Shown one piece after another: positions 44,519 to 54,274 of a stretch of DNA of 64,000 nt. Numbering within the stretch: position 1 is the first letter of the stretch; the number at the start of each line of letters is the position of its first letter. The position numbers and the translations under genes were made by a program. The notes below the pieces were generated by a model that was given only the letters and a program-made list of their open reading frames with translations, made no database searches and was not told where the DNA came from. Origin of the DNA: G965207045 sp965207045 (lineage in GTDB: Bacteria > Pseudomonadota > Alphaproteobacteria > Rickettsiales > Anaplasmataceae); assembly GCA_965207045.1 (NCBI GenBank), contig OZ242261.1, positions 682,001 through 746,000 on the forward strand. The letters are read 5' to 3'.

Positions 44519-46262
44519 ATTAACTATAATCAATTATACTAGATATTTCTGAAGAGGAAAAAATAATCCAATTCCGAGGATAAATAATACTGCTTATTTT
44601 GATAAAAGAAGATATAAACCTAGTTAAACGCAACCGAAGAAATAAAAGCCACAAAAACAAGAGTGTAATAAGCCTGTCATGCCTTGTCTGTGTTTACCGA
44701 TCATCCATATATTATTGGTAATTTGTAATTCTCATGCAAAATGTTGGTAGTCTTTTTTTTATTTTATCTAGTTCTGAAATAATATCACTACCTTAATACT
44801 GATACTGTTGAAACTCTTTGTTTCTCAAGAAATTTTATCACAAAAACGTAAATAATCACTTACATTAACCACAACAGAATTTGCATTGATACATACAATA
44901 TCTCAGCATACGCAACCTTAAACTTACCAATTGCCAGCAAGTAAGGAAGAGTACTATCAAAAAAAACTACCCGATGAATCTACATTGTGTTCTTCAGAGC
45001 ACTAACTGCTCTATTTTAATTTCCAATCAAAATCTGCCGAAGATGAAGTCATAAAATAATCTCTCAAATTAATTAAAAATGCTAATTTGTATAGTAGTAA
45101 AAACTATATATAATATCATCAATCAATATTTCTAATATTTTAAGAATGTTGTATACAATTATTTGCAGCCAAAATGACTTACTAAATAATTGCTACACCG
45201 TTAATTACTATCGACGGATAAGTCTTGCAAAAACTGTGCAGTAACAAAATTTTTTTTTCATCAGTAGAGAAATCACCTACTAAACCCTGCACTTTTACTC
45301 AGTACAGAAGTGAAACAGATAATTCAACCTTATAAGCTAATCATCATTATTTCCTATAGGATTTATACTATTTCCAACCGGCTTCAATACAAAAAAATAT
45401 AATTGATTTTTTACATATTCTGAGCAATTGCTTGATTTAATTAATTTAATTCTAACATAATGTATACTTAACTCTAGTGAAATTTTCTTGCAAAGGTGCA
45501 CACACATTCTCCAAGCTGTCAACTACTTATTCATTAACATCTCTTCAAGACATGACCACTACTGCGGGCTTGGTACTACTTATAACACTATTGTTTATAC
45601 TTCTAATTTTTGTCCTTTAGTATAAACATAAGAACTTCAGAACATAACTTTAATTTACCTAATAATTTTTAGTATCTCTCTCCAACTATTTAATATTTTT
45701 TGTTCCTCATCCTCCTTCAGTTTTTGGGTTTGTTGTTGAAATCCGGAATTCTCTCATGAAAAAATTCTAGTTAATCATTCAACTCAGTTAAATCCTCGCA
45801 GCACATTTTTTCAGCTATTACTTTCAAAACTTTTTACTTCAACAAAAACTCTAAAATTGTTTCTTTCAAAATCTATTATGAGTAGAACAGAAGCTAAGAA
45901 TACTATTATGACAAAAAAGCAATTGTTATAATGAATACTTAATCTTTTACTAAGAAGGTGGATAAGTCAGTCTAATAACTTATCTCATTGCAGATGACAA
46001 TATCTTTATATTTACAAAAACACAAACTAAGATAGAAAAAGTAAAAGTAATATAACAAAAGGTAGTAAAAAATCTTATCTCTTAACTTTCCTTTGTAAGT
46101 GATAATATAGATGATATAATTGTTGAAGTATAACAAATTTACATCTCACACATAATAAAATTAATAATTATATACTCTTTTTCTAATAAAAAAGCATAGA
46201 TGTTTTTGCTGAACTGTTATAGCTTGTATAGACAAAACTTCATGTCACTCCATAAAACTAGG
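44519..46262. other. Long gene-free, decayed stretch
   Basis: About 1.7 kb without an intact gene, tRNA or obvious repeat. Short open pieces appear on both strands (for example minus 45337-45522), none with a start, ribosome site or known motif. Most likely degraded coding sequence that is close to random now. Confidence 0.45.
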
Positions 46263-46290
46263 AAACAACAATAAGCCGTTCTAACGGCTA
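46263..46290 (-). terminator. Terminator downstream of lpdA
   Basis: Read on the minus strand, AGCCGT, loop TAGA, ACGGCT form a G+C-rich stem, followed by a T-rich tail (TATTGTTGTTT). It begins 7 bases after the lpdA stop. In such AT-rich DNA a stem with this much G+C is unlikely by chance. Confidence 0.7.
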
Positions 46291-46295
46291 CGCAA

Positions 46296-47669
46296 CTACG
46301 AATGCATGGCACCACCATCTGCATCTAAAACCGCCTCATACATCATTTCAGATAAAGTCGGATGAGGAAAAATGATATGTTTAAAATCTTGGTCCGTAGC
46401 CTCTAACTTCTTGCCAATAACATATCCTTGAATTAGTTCCGTTACTTCAGCTCCAACCATATGAGCACCTAATAATTCTCCTGTTTTTTTATCAAAAATT
46501 ATTTTTACCAATCCAAAATTCTCTTCTAAAACAACGGCCTTGCCATTACCTTCTGGTCTGAACTTACCAACTTTTATACTATAGCCAGCTTTTCTAGCTT
46601 GTTCTTCAGTTAAGCCAACACTTGCAACCTGTGGATTACAGTAAGTACAGCTAGGTATATTACTACTATCGATCGGTTTCAAACCATTTATACCAAAAAT
46701 CTTCTCTACACACAAAACACCTTCACTACTCGCTTTATGTGCTAAACAAGGAGGCCCAGCAACGTCACCAATAGCATAAATACCACTTTCACCTGTATAA
46801 CAATAGCCATCAATTTGAATGTAACTTTTCTCAATTTTTATTTTTGCAAACTTTTCTAAACCCAATCCATCTGAATTACCAATAACTCCAGCTGCTACTA
46901 CAAGATTTTCTGCTGAAATCTCATTATCACCAATTTTTATAAAAATTTTCGCTTTTTCTTTTTTAACACTAGTAATTTTACTATCTAAGTAGAACTTAAC
47001 TCCTCTCCTCTCAAATTCTTTTTGCACTATACATGCAATTTCTTTATCTTCAGCCGGTAAAATTTGTGGTAGAACTTCAATCACACTTAACTCAACACCA
47101 AGTGCATTATAAAAACTAGCAAACTCCATACCAATCGCGCCTGAACCAACTACTATAAGCGATTTTGGCAATGTATCAGGTATCATAGCATTCCTGTAAT
47201 CCCATATAACTTTACCATCAGATTCTAATTGCGTAATCTGCCTAGATCTAGCACCAGTAGCTACAATAATGTTTTTACTAATAATCTTTCCCTTAGCATC
47301 TATTGTAATAGTTTTATCAGAGTTAATAACAGCATTACCCCTATACAGGGCTACTTTATTTTTCTTCATCAGATAATCAACTCCAGAGGATAATTTCTTA
47401 GATTTTTTTCTCGAATATTCAACAATTTTAGTCAAATCAAATGAAACTTCTTTAATATTAATACCAAAATTTTTTACCTTATTTCTTATATGCTGATATG
47501 AGTGGGCAGCATTTAATAAAGCTTTCGTCGGAATACAACCCCAATTCAGACATACTCCACCCAAATCATCTCTTTCAATCAAAGCAACCTTCATTCCCAA
47601 TTGTCCTGCTCTAATCGCTGCTACATAACCACCTGGACCTCCTCCTATAATTGCTAGATCAAAGTTCAT
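46296..47669 (-). CDS. lpdA: Dihydrolipoyl dehydrogenase
   Basis: This flavoprotein (E3) reoxidises dihydrolipoamide in the pyruvate and 2-oxoglutarate dehydrogenase complexes, passing electrons to NAD+. The 457-residue product has the FAD motif IGGGPGGYVAAIRAGQLG, the redox disulfide GGVCLNWGCIPTKALL (about 40-55), a second dinucleotide motif VVGSGAIGMEFASFYNALG near 174, IYAIGDVAGPPCLAHKA, and the catalytic His-Glu in HIIFPHPTLSEMMYEA. It is complete. Rickettsiales often carry two lpdA copies, one per complex; which one this is cannot be told here. A G+C-rich hairpin follows the stop. Confidence 0.97.
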   Translation of the reverse strand: MNFDLAIIGGGPGGYVAAIRAGQLGMKVALIERDDLGGVCLNWGCIPTKALLNAAHSYQHIRNKVKNFGINIKEVSFDLTKIVEYSRKKSKKLSSGVDYLMKKNKVALYRGNAVINSDKTITIDAKGKIISKNIIVATGARSRQITQLESDGKVIWDYRNAMIPDTLPKSLIVVGSGAIGMEFASFYNALGVELSVIEVLPQILPAEDKEIACIVQKEFERRGVKFYLDSKITSVKKEKAKIFIKIGDNEISAENLVVAAGVIGNSDGLGLEKFAKIKIEKSYIQIDGYCYTGESGIYAIGDVAGPPCLAHKASSEGVLCVEKIFGINGLKPIDSSNIPSCTYCNPQVASVGLTEEQARKAGYSIKVGKFRPEGNGKAVVLEENFGLVKIIFDKKTGELLGAHMVGAEVTELIQGYVIGKKLEATDQDFKHIIFPHPTLSEMMYEAVLDADGGAMHS

Positions 47670-48585
47670 ACTCTTTTAACCAAAAATGCTATTTTATACT
47701 TTCACACCTATGAGTCAAAAAAAACGGTTAACAACAAGTAAAATAGTGCTCATTAAAGTAATTCAACCATATCAATATTATTCGACATTCAGCTTGACCT
47801 TCTTCACCTCAAATAATTGACAGAAAGCTCTTCTTTTTAAACTAGAACTGTATTTCATCGCCTTTGACCGTTAATAACTCTTTAATAATCCCATCCATAA
47901 TCTGTCTTCCTGTTTGACAACTAAAATACCAATTATGCTATCAGCAACACAACCTAATTCGAAAAATACATGAATAATCTAACAGATAACTCCAACCAGC
48001 AAATGTCATACATTGCAATTACAAGATTACATGTTGTTATCAACGTTATTCTGTTATCATAGAGCAATACATCCTTACCTATATCGTTTCACCACATCAT
48101 AAAATACTCTATACAAGATAAAATCAATTTACCCATTCTGAAAGCAATGCACTGCAATATCTAACAATTTACTACTAACTAATGTTTTTTAGATTCTATT
48201 AATAACTTTTCCATAAATGCTACTTCGAATAAAATTATAGTTGTTTTACAAGTATTTACTTTTTCCATATATAACACCCTTTTCTATCATCTCTTCTAGA
48301 ACACTTTTACAGATTCCAACACTTACTGTCTTGCTGTAAGTTAACTCTTAATTAACACAGCTGCATGTACATAAAATAAGAAATCCTACTAAAACTATAA
48401 AACTAGCACTCTTCTGACATAAGAAATCACAAAACAACCTAAAATCGCTACATTCCAATATAACATCTAACTGAAGTTTATATCTAGTATAATGTGTATT
48501 ACACAACTCATATTCGACTATATCTAATTATTCAGTCATAATTAAGACATTAATGCTAAAATAGTGAAACTTCTAAAAATTAAGG
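47670..48585. other. Gene-free stretch between lpdA and flgA
   Basis: AT-rich sequence with frequent stops in all six frames. I see no gene, RNA or repeat that I can support. Confidence 0.4.
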
Positions 48586-49035
48586 TTAAGGAGCTACGTT
48601 TACCTTATTTCTTCCCTCTATAATTCCAATCACATTACATTTACCATCAATAGTCTTTAATTTCACACTGCTACCATATCGCCCTGATTGCAGTGCAATA
48701 GCTTTAGTTTGTAATGTAATTCCACCCTTTTTGTAAAACACATCAACAACACTATTGCGTGTCACTAAATTCTGTGATCTGACTTGGTATTTGAAAATAG
48801 GTAAATTAGCTTCTATATCTTTCACAGCTATACCACCTACTAGAAATTCTTTATCTCTAATAACATGTTGTAATTCAATACTATCATCTGCTTCAGCAAG
48901 AATAATATCTTTTGCATTTACTACATTCCCTTTCTTTATAAACTTACTTGTAACAGGAATTTCCTCTGCAACTAAAATAATTGGTATAAAGAAAAAAAGT
49001 AAACTAAGTTTGTATATTATTAATCTGCTTATATA
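48586..49035 (-). CDS. flgA: Flagellar P-ring assembly chaperone FlgA
   Basis: FlgA is a periplasmic chaperone needed for FlgI to polymerise into the P ring. From ATG 49035 the product has about 149 residues, starting with a clear signal peptide (MYISRLIIYKLSLLFFFIPI and cleavage near Val-Ala-Glu). An SAF domain follows: KFIKKGNVVNAKDIILAE, then IRDKEFLVGGIAVKDIEANL and the C-terminal VDVFYKKGGITLQTKAIAL with GSSVKLKTIDGK, all typical. A longer frame reaches 49074; the shorter start is chosen for its normal signal peptide. Either way the gene overlaps the end of flgG, so the two are cotranscribed. It is shorter than E. coli FlgA, matching the short single-SAF forms. Confidence 0.85.
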   Translation of the reverse strand, partial: YISRLIIYKLSLLFFFIPIILVAEEIPVTSKFIKKGNVVNAKDIILAEADDSIELQHVIRDKEFLVGGIAVKDIEANLPIFKYQVRSQNLVTRNSVVDVFYKKGGITLQTKAIALQSGRYGSSVKLKTIDGKCNVIGIIEGRNKVNVAP

Positions 49036-49795
49036 CATCAACACTAACTTGAAAAGCTTTACTACACATCTCATATCCTCGCTGCGCTTGCAAGAGGCCA
49101 GTTATTGAACTTATAGGATCTGCATTAGAAGCTTCCAAATATCCCTGCAATACTACACCATTACCATCGCTAAAATTTAATATTATTGGTTCTCCAGAAA
49201 TATTGCTCTCTGCAAACAGATTACCTCCTACCTTATATAATCCATCTTCATTAATAAACGATGCCAACTCTATCTGACCCAAAACAACTGGATCTATCTC
49301 ACCTACGACAGAAGCCTCCACAACACCATTTCTATTAATCAGAACTTTCACTGCATCTTCAGGCACAGTTATCTCTGGCGATAAAAGATATCCATGAGAA
49401 TTAACAATCTGTCCTTCTGAATTTAAGGAAAAAGCTCCATCACGAGAATAGAAATTGTCTCCATTATCGTCTACAAAAATAAAAAAGCCTTTTCCTTGTA
49501 TTGCAAGATCAAGCTCCTTATCAGTCTGCATTACAGTACCTTGAGTAAAAACTGTCCTCACACCCACAACTTCTGCCCCTAAACCAATTTGGAAACCAAC
49601 TGGTACTGAATTCCCATCCTCTCCAGTTCCTAGAGAAAAACCTATTCTATTCTTATCAATATATGGCAAATCTTGAATTTGCGCTAAACTCTTTTTAAAA
49701 CCTGTAGTATTGGAATTAACTACATTATTAGAGTAAACGTCAATCATAACCTGACTGACATGCATTCCAGTTGCGGAAACGTCAAGAGAGGACAT
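49004..49795 (-). CDS. flgG: Flagellar distal rod protein FlgG
   Basis: FlgG forms the distal rod, the drive shaft that crosses the P and L rings. The 263-residue length matches E. coli FlgG (260). The N-terminal rod motif reads SATGMHVSQVMIDVYSNNVV followed by NSNTTGFKKSLAQIQDL. Further along are GLGAEVVGVRTVFTQGTVM, LDLAIQGKGFFIF, YSRDGAFSLNSEGQIVNSHG and the C-terminal LEASNADPISSITGLLQAQRGYEM with KAFQVSVDV. These distinguish FlgG from FlgF and FlgE. It is intact and lies upstream of flgA with an overlap. With flgI at the left end of the window it shows that outer basal-body parts are conserved. Confidence 0.96.
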   Translation of the reverse strand: MSSLDVSATGMHVSQVMIDVYSNNVVNSNTTGFKKSLAQIQDLPYIDKNRIGFSLGTGEDGNSVPVGFQIGLGAEVVGVRTVFTQGTVMQTDKELDLAIQGKGFFIFVDDNGDNFYSRDGAFSLNSEGQIVNSHGYLLSPEITVPEDAVKVLINRNGVVEASVVGEIDPVVLGQIELASFINEDGLYKVGGNLFAESNISGEPIILNFSDGNGVVLQGYLEASNADPISSITGLLQAQRGYEMCSKAFQVSVDVYKQINNIQT

Positions 49796-49838
49796 AAATC
49801 AAAATACATTATCTGCGCCACATGCTAGTTAACATTTA

Positions 49839-50990
49839 TTAACAATCCGTCACTCGCATAGGCATAATTATGTAAATCGTATTCCCATTTTCAATCATAG
49901 AAGCTGAGCTGTCATCATTAAAACTCATCTTGACTAAGTCACCATCAACATGGTGCAACATCTCTAGCATATAGCTATAGTTAAAAGATATATCAAAGAT
50001 TCTACCATCATAATCTGTTTCTATAAATTCGTAGGCATTGCTACTATCAGAATTATTAGAAGTTATTTTTAGCCTTTTATCTTCAAAAAAATGCAACGAC
50101 ACGGATCTTGATTTATCAGTATAAATCGCAGAAACTCTATCCACTGCTGCTATTAAATCCTGCTTCTTTATACTAATTACCTTTTCATATTTCTCTGGTA
50201 AAAGACTTTGATATCGAGGAAATTCAGCTGCTATCAACTTAGAAATTATATAAGTATGACTTGTATCAGTATTATCACAAGAAAGTTTCACTTTATTTTT
50301 CGAGATATGAACCTGAATCATATCATATCCATAACTTTGATTTGTATCTTTAAACTTTTCAAATAGCTTTATCAATTCAATAACCGTCTTACGTGAAATA
50401 AGTACAGCAAAATCCTCCACTGTAAACTTCATTCTAGTCAAAGCTAGCCTGTGCCCATCAGTTGTTGTAGATCTTAGTTCATTATTAAATGCATGAAAAT
50501 ACAAACCAGTAAGGCTATATCTACTTTCCTCAGTAGAAATAGCAAACTTTGTTTTGCTGAAAAGTTGTACAAAATTTTCTTGTGATAAAGCAAAAGAAAT
50601 CTGGTAATCACCCTCATTAACAAAAGGAAATTCACTAATTTCTAAGTAAGGTAATGCAAAAAAAACATTACTGAAAGTAATCTCAATATTGCTATTACAT
50701 TTCTCTAATCTTATTGACGCTCCCACAGCAAACTTCTTCACTATATCGTAAAGAGTCGTAATAGAAAGAGTGAAACCACCAACACCATTGACCTCTGCTT
50801 TAACTACTTTAACAATAAAAATATCTAAGTCAGTTGCAGAAAAGCTTACCTCATCATCTCTTACTGCTTCTATTTTTACGTGAGAAAGTTGCTGTATTGA
50901 ATTGCGCTTTTCAACAACTCCAATTAAACTGGCAAGAGCATCACAAATAACCTCTTTTTTTATTATCAAATTCAAATCATTATTTTCCAT
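49839..50990 (-). CDS. dnaN: DNA polymerase III sliding clamp (beta subunit)
   Basis: DnaN forms the ring that tethers DNA polymerase III to DNA. The 383-residue product has the three clamp domains (about 1-125, 130-255, 256-383). Recognisable stretches are the N-terminal LASLIGVVEKRNSIQQLSHV, then SATDLDIFI, YSLTGLYFHAFNNELRSTTTDGHRLAL near 170-195, the FPRYQSLLPEKYEKVI region and the C-terminal IYIIMPMRV, matching the usual MPMR(L/V) end that forms part of the partner-binding pocket. It stands 43 bases upstream of flgG on the same strand; no dnaA or recF is near. Confidence 0.96.
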   Translation of the reverse strand: MENNDLNLIIKKEVICDALASLIGVVEKRNSIQQLSHVKIEAVRDDEVSFSATDLDIFIVKVVKAEVNGVGGFTLSITTLYDIVKKFAVGASIRLEKCNSNIEITFSNVFFALPYLEISEFPFVNEGDYQISFALSQENFVQLFSKTKFAISTEESRYSLTGLYFHAFNNELRSTTTDGHRLALTRMKFTVEDFAVLISRKTVIELIKLFEKFKDTNQSYGYDMIQVHISKNKVKLSCDNTDTSHTYIISKLIAAEFPRYQSLLPEKYEKVISIKKQDLIAAVDRVSAIYTDKSRSVSLHFFEDKRLKITSNNSDSSNAYEFIETDYDGRIFDISFNYSYMLEMLHHVDGDLVKMSFNDDSSASMIENGNTIYIIMPMRVTDC

Positions 50991-51177
50991 AATTTGCTTA
51001 TCAATAAAGGCTAATAGTAATCCTCATAAATAAGTTAAGCAAGAATATGCGGCTAAACCACAATCATTTTTCTTATCTTCTATTCTAGGCTTAGATAACT
51101 TTTTACACATTCCTGATTATAATTTACCATCTATCCTACTTTTTCTAAACAAAAGATTAATGCTTTTATAATCCTAA

Positions 51178-52146
51178 CTATTTATTCGAAAGGCAAGAAG
51201 GATGACTAGAAGTCAAAACAGGATAAAAAGTTACCAATGCATCATTGCGTTCAACAACAGTATGATAATTACCACCTGTATCAGTATAAGTACATACAAT
51301 ATTTCCAGAAGAACCACCACCAAATAATCTTAATTCCCTAAAAGCCTTAGTTCCCTCAACAATAATACTAACTACCCCCATATCGTATTGATAACTAACA
51401 GGACACTTACTAGAAATGCCACCACTAGAATTTATGAAATCAACCCCTATATTATAAATTGGATTTTCAACTTCCATCCTACCGCAAGAACTGCTTAAAC
51501 CAACCCAATTATTATTTTGTGCCTCAAAATAACGACCTACATAATGAAGACCACCCAAGCTCTTACTATGCGGTTGACCACAAACTACATGTTCAAATGC
51601 ATGATTTCTCATCCACACAGAACGCAATTCTTTCTTAAAAAGACCTTTGCTAGCACCTTTCGTTATTACATAACCATTAAGTTTATTGTATAAAAAATCC
51701 AAAACAAAATCATCAGAGATCAAAGCGTCAAAATCCTCGTCCGATACAAAGTTGCCCCAATTCCCACATTTTTCCAAAGCAAATATGTCAAACTGAGTCA
51801 TGATAGGTTTTTGAGTTTGCCCTTCAATCATTTCAAAACCATCAACAAAAAAGGGAGTAAAAGGTTCACTAGAAGCAACACTGCCACAATACTTATGCAC
51901 CCACCTATTTTTAGGATAAGCATTTTCTGCATAAACCTCCCAATAGTCGCTGTACTTTTTTTGACTAACTACATCATAAATTTTACCAATGCTAGTACGA
52001 ATATTATCTATATTTTCTTGTTTTTCCACACTACTGTAGAGGTCACACTCATCAAGTGCAGTAAAAATTACTCCAGCGCTAACAAAACGACATGAGAGTG
52101 TTAACAAGAAAAATATGATAACAAAATATTCTCTTAGCTTTGACAT
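51178..52146 (-). CDS. Secreted EndoU-type endoribonuclease
   Basis: The 322-residue product begins with a signal peptide (hydrophobic 8-23, cleavage near Val-Ser-Ala). The C-terminal half is an EndoU domain: FEHVVCGQPHSKSLGGLHYV (about 184-203) contains the two catalytic His, H186 and H201, 15 residues apart, as in XendoU and coronavirus Nsp15. K247 follows at the XendoU spacing of 46. The last motif, LVTFYPVL (about 304-311), matches the Nsp15 TFYP with its Thr and Tyr. EndoU enzymes cut RNA 3' of uridines, leaving 2',3'-cyclic phosphate. The N-terminal half (about 30-175) is unassigned and has Cys residues suggesting disulfides. There is no immunity-like gene beside it, so a toxin of contact-dependent inhibition is less likely than an RNase aimed at the periplasm or host. 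Confidence 0.85.
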   Translation of the reverse strand: MSKLREYFVIIFFLLTLSCRFVSAGVIFTALDECDLYSSVEKQENIDNIRTSIGKIYDVVSQKKYSDYWEVYAENAYPKNRWVHKYCGSVASSEPFTPFFVDGFEMIEGQTQKPIMTQFDIFALEKCGNWGNFVSDEDFDALISDDFVLDFLYNKLNGYVITKGASKGLFKKELRSVWMRNHAFEHVVCGQPHSKSLGGLHYVGRYFEAQNNNWVGLSSSCGRMEVENPIYNIGVDFINSSGGISSKCPVSYQYDMGVVSIIVEGTKAFRELRLFGGGSSGNIVCTYTDTGGNYHTVVERNDALVTFYPVLTSSHPSCLSNK

Positions 52147-52222
52147 ATGATTTAATAAAAGATAGAACGTAATTAAATATAATAGTATAGTACAATTATG
52201 AAATGTGCAACATTTTTCAAAG

Positions 52223-52723
52223 ATGAAAATAAACGATACAACATTTGTTGCTCATAGTGCTGACATAATTGGCAACGTAACAATTGGTCAAAATAGTAGC
52301 GTATGGCATGGCTGCGTTTTACGTGGTGACGTAAGCTACATATCAGTGGGAAAAAATAGCAATATACAAGATGGTACTATTATCCATGTTGATCGCCATA
52401 ACATACCAACAATCATCGGAGATTTTGTTACTATTGGTCACAAATGTCTTCTCCACGCATGTACAGTAAGAAATAATTCTTTTGTAGGAATGGGAACAAT
52501 AGTAATGGATAAATCTGTTATAGAAGAAGAATCTATGGTTGCTGCTGGCTCTCTAGTTACTAAAGGAACTATAATTAAAACAGGAGAAATTTGGGCAGGG
52601 TCACCTGCAAAATTCTTTCGTGAAATAACACAAGATGAACTTAACTATATACGAATCTCTGCTGAAAATTACGTAAAACTAGCACAAGAATACATAGATA
52701 AAAAATATAAGACATTCTTTTAA
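52223..52723 (+). CDS. Gamma-carbonic-anhydrase-like hexapeptide-repeat protein (YrdA/PaaY family)
   Basis: The protein is a left-handed beta helix of hexapeptide repeats (IGNVTIGQNSSVWHGCVLRG, then VGKNSNIQDGTIIHV) forming a trimer. The metal ligands of gamma carbonic anhydrases are visible as His in IIHVDRHN, in TIGHKCLLHAC (two His). C-terminal helix follows GEIWAGSPAKFFREIT. Members of this branch bind metal, and some have carbonic anhydrase or thioesterase activity; the substrate here is unknown. The ATG at 52223 is taken as start; an in-frame GTG at 52205 would add six residues. It is divergent from the EndoU gene (about 60-75 bases between starts) and converges on pccB with a 3-base gap. 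Confidence 0.9.
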   Translation: MKINDTTFVAHSADIIGNVTIGQNSSVWHGCVLRGDVSYISVGKNSNIQDGTIIHVDRHNIPTIIGDFVTIGHKCLLHACTVRNNSFVGMGTIVMDKSVIEEESMVAAGSLVTKGTIIKTGEIWAGSPAKFFREITQDELNYIRISAENYVKLAQEYIDKKYKTFF

Positions 52724-52726
52724 CTT

Positions 52727-54274
52727 TTACAAAGGCAAATTATCATGTTTGCGCCAAGGTTTACTTATCTTCTTATTTTTCAACAATTCCAAACCTGAAC
52801 AGATCTTAGATCTTGTTTTTTCTGGAGAAATTATATCATCTATAAACCCCCTTGAAGCTGCAATAAAAGGGGTAGAAATATTTGCTCGATATTCTTCAAT
52901 CAACAAAGAGAGTTTTTCTTTATCATTTGCGTGCTTACGAAATATTATCTCAACTGCTCCCTCAGCTCCCATCACTGCAATTTCTGCACCATACCAAGAA
53001 TAATTCAAGTCTCCAAGTAAATGCTTAGAATTCATTACAATATATGCACCTCCATATGCCTTACGCGTAATTATTGTTATTTTTGGAACTGTTGCTTCTG
53101 CATATGCATATAATAATTTCGCCCCGTGCTTTATTATACCACAATGCTCTTGGCTAACCCCTGGTAAAAAACCAGGCACATCCACAAGAGTTACAATTGG
53201 AATATTAAATGCATCACAAAAACGAACAAATCGAGCTCCTTTTCTTGATGCATTAATATCCAAACAGCCAGCAAGATTAAGAGGCTGATTAGCAACAATT
53301 CCGGCCACTTTTCCTTCAAATCTTGCAAAACCAATTACTATATTATTTGCAAAATCTGGCTGCAGCTCAAAAAAAGAACCCCAATCTACAATTTCATGAA
53401 TAACATTCTTCACATCATACGGCACATTTGAATTTACAGGCACTATGCGCTTTAGTATCTCATTACTACGTTCAGCAACATCATAGCTTTTTCTCTTAGG
53501 CACATTTGTTACATTACTTGATGGCAAATATGAAACAAACTCTCTAATCTGCAATAATGCATCTATGTCATTTGCAAAAACTTTATCTGCTATTCCGGTT
53601 TTCCTTGAATGTACAAAGGAACCTCCCAAAGCCTCTTGACTTACCTCTTCATAAGTAACCTTTTTTATTACATCAGGACCAGTAACAAACATATAAGACG
53701 TACCCTTCACCATAAAGGTAAAATCAGTTAACGCAGGTGAATATACAGCACCACCAGCACAAGGCCCCATAATTAAAGATATTTGCGGAATAACCCCAGA
53801 TGCATCAGCATTACGCTGAAAAATTTCTCCATATCCTCCCAATGAATCAACACCCTCTTGTATTCTTGCTCCACCTGAGTCATTCAAACCAATTAACAAA
53901 CATTTATTATTGATGGCAATATCCATTATTTTACATATTTTTTCTGCATTCATCTCACTAAGAGAACCACCTAAAACAGTAAAATCTTGAGAATAAACTA
54001 ATACATCACGACCATGGATTTTACCCATCCCAGTAATAACACCATCACCTGCTATTCTATTATTCCCAACACCAAAATTGCTTGATCTATGCTCAACAAA
54101 ACCACCAAGCTCCTCAAAAGAATCTCTATCCAATAAAACCTGTAACCTTTCTTTAGCAGTTAATTTATTTTTCTCATGCTGCTTATCAAGCTTCTTATTC
54201 CTCTTTCTTGCTAATTCTGGTAATTCAATTTTATTAATAATATTAGATTGCATAGAATGCACAATATAAGACAT
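52727..54274 (-). CDS. pccB: Propionyl-CoA carboxylase beta subunit
   Basis: PccB carries the carboxyltransferase step, moving CO2 from biotin to propionyl-CoA to form methylmalonyl-CoA. The 515-residue product has the two crotonase-like carboxyltransferase domains (about 25-270 and 275-510). Motifs include LTAKERLQVLLDRDSFEELG, YSQDFTVLGGSLSEMNAEKI, the GLNDSGGARIQEGVDSLGGY oxyanion segment near 128, GPCAGGAVYSPAL, and in the second domain LVDVPGFLPGVSQEHCGII with RKAYGGAYIVM. It is complete. The biotin-carrying alpha subunit is not in the window. PccAB is a common carbon-entry enzyme in Rickettsiales, used for odd-chain and branched substrates. Confidence 0.96.
   Translation of the reverse strand: MSYIVHSMQSNIINKIELPELARKRNKKLDKQHEKNKLTAKERLQVLLDRDSFEELGGFVEHRSSNFGVGNNRIAGDGVITGMGKIHGRDVLVYSQDFTVLGGSLSEMNAEKICKIMDIAINNKCLLIGLNDSGGARIQEGVDSLGGYGEIFQRNADASGVIPQISLIMGPCAGGAVYSPALTDFTFMVKGTSYMFVTGPDVIKKVTYEEVSQEALGGSFVHSRKTGIADKVFANDIDALLQIREFVSYLPSSNVTNVPKRKSYDVAERSNEILKRIVPVNSNVPYDVKNVIHEIVDWGSFFELQPDFANNIVIGFARFEGKVAGIVANQPLNLAGCLDINASRKGARFVRFCDAFNIPIVTLVDVPGFLPGVSQEHCGIIKHGAKLLYAYAEATVPKITIITRKAYGGAYIVMNSKHLLGDLNYSWYGAEIAVMGAEGAVEIIFRKHANDKEKLSLLIEEYRANISTPFIAASRGFIDDIISPEKTRSKICSGLELLKNKKISKPWRKHDNLPL

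Noticed and set aside
45337..45522. 61-codon minus-strand frame in the decayed stretch before lpdA
   Set aside because: No ribosome site, no motif and no continuation in neighbouring frames; not distinguishable from chance.
49796..49838. Hairpin between dnaN and flgG (GTTAA/TTAAC)
   Set aside because: Only five A/T-rich pairs and no T tail; not a credible terminator.
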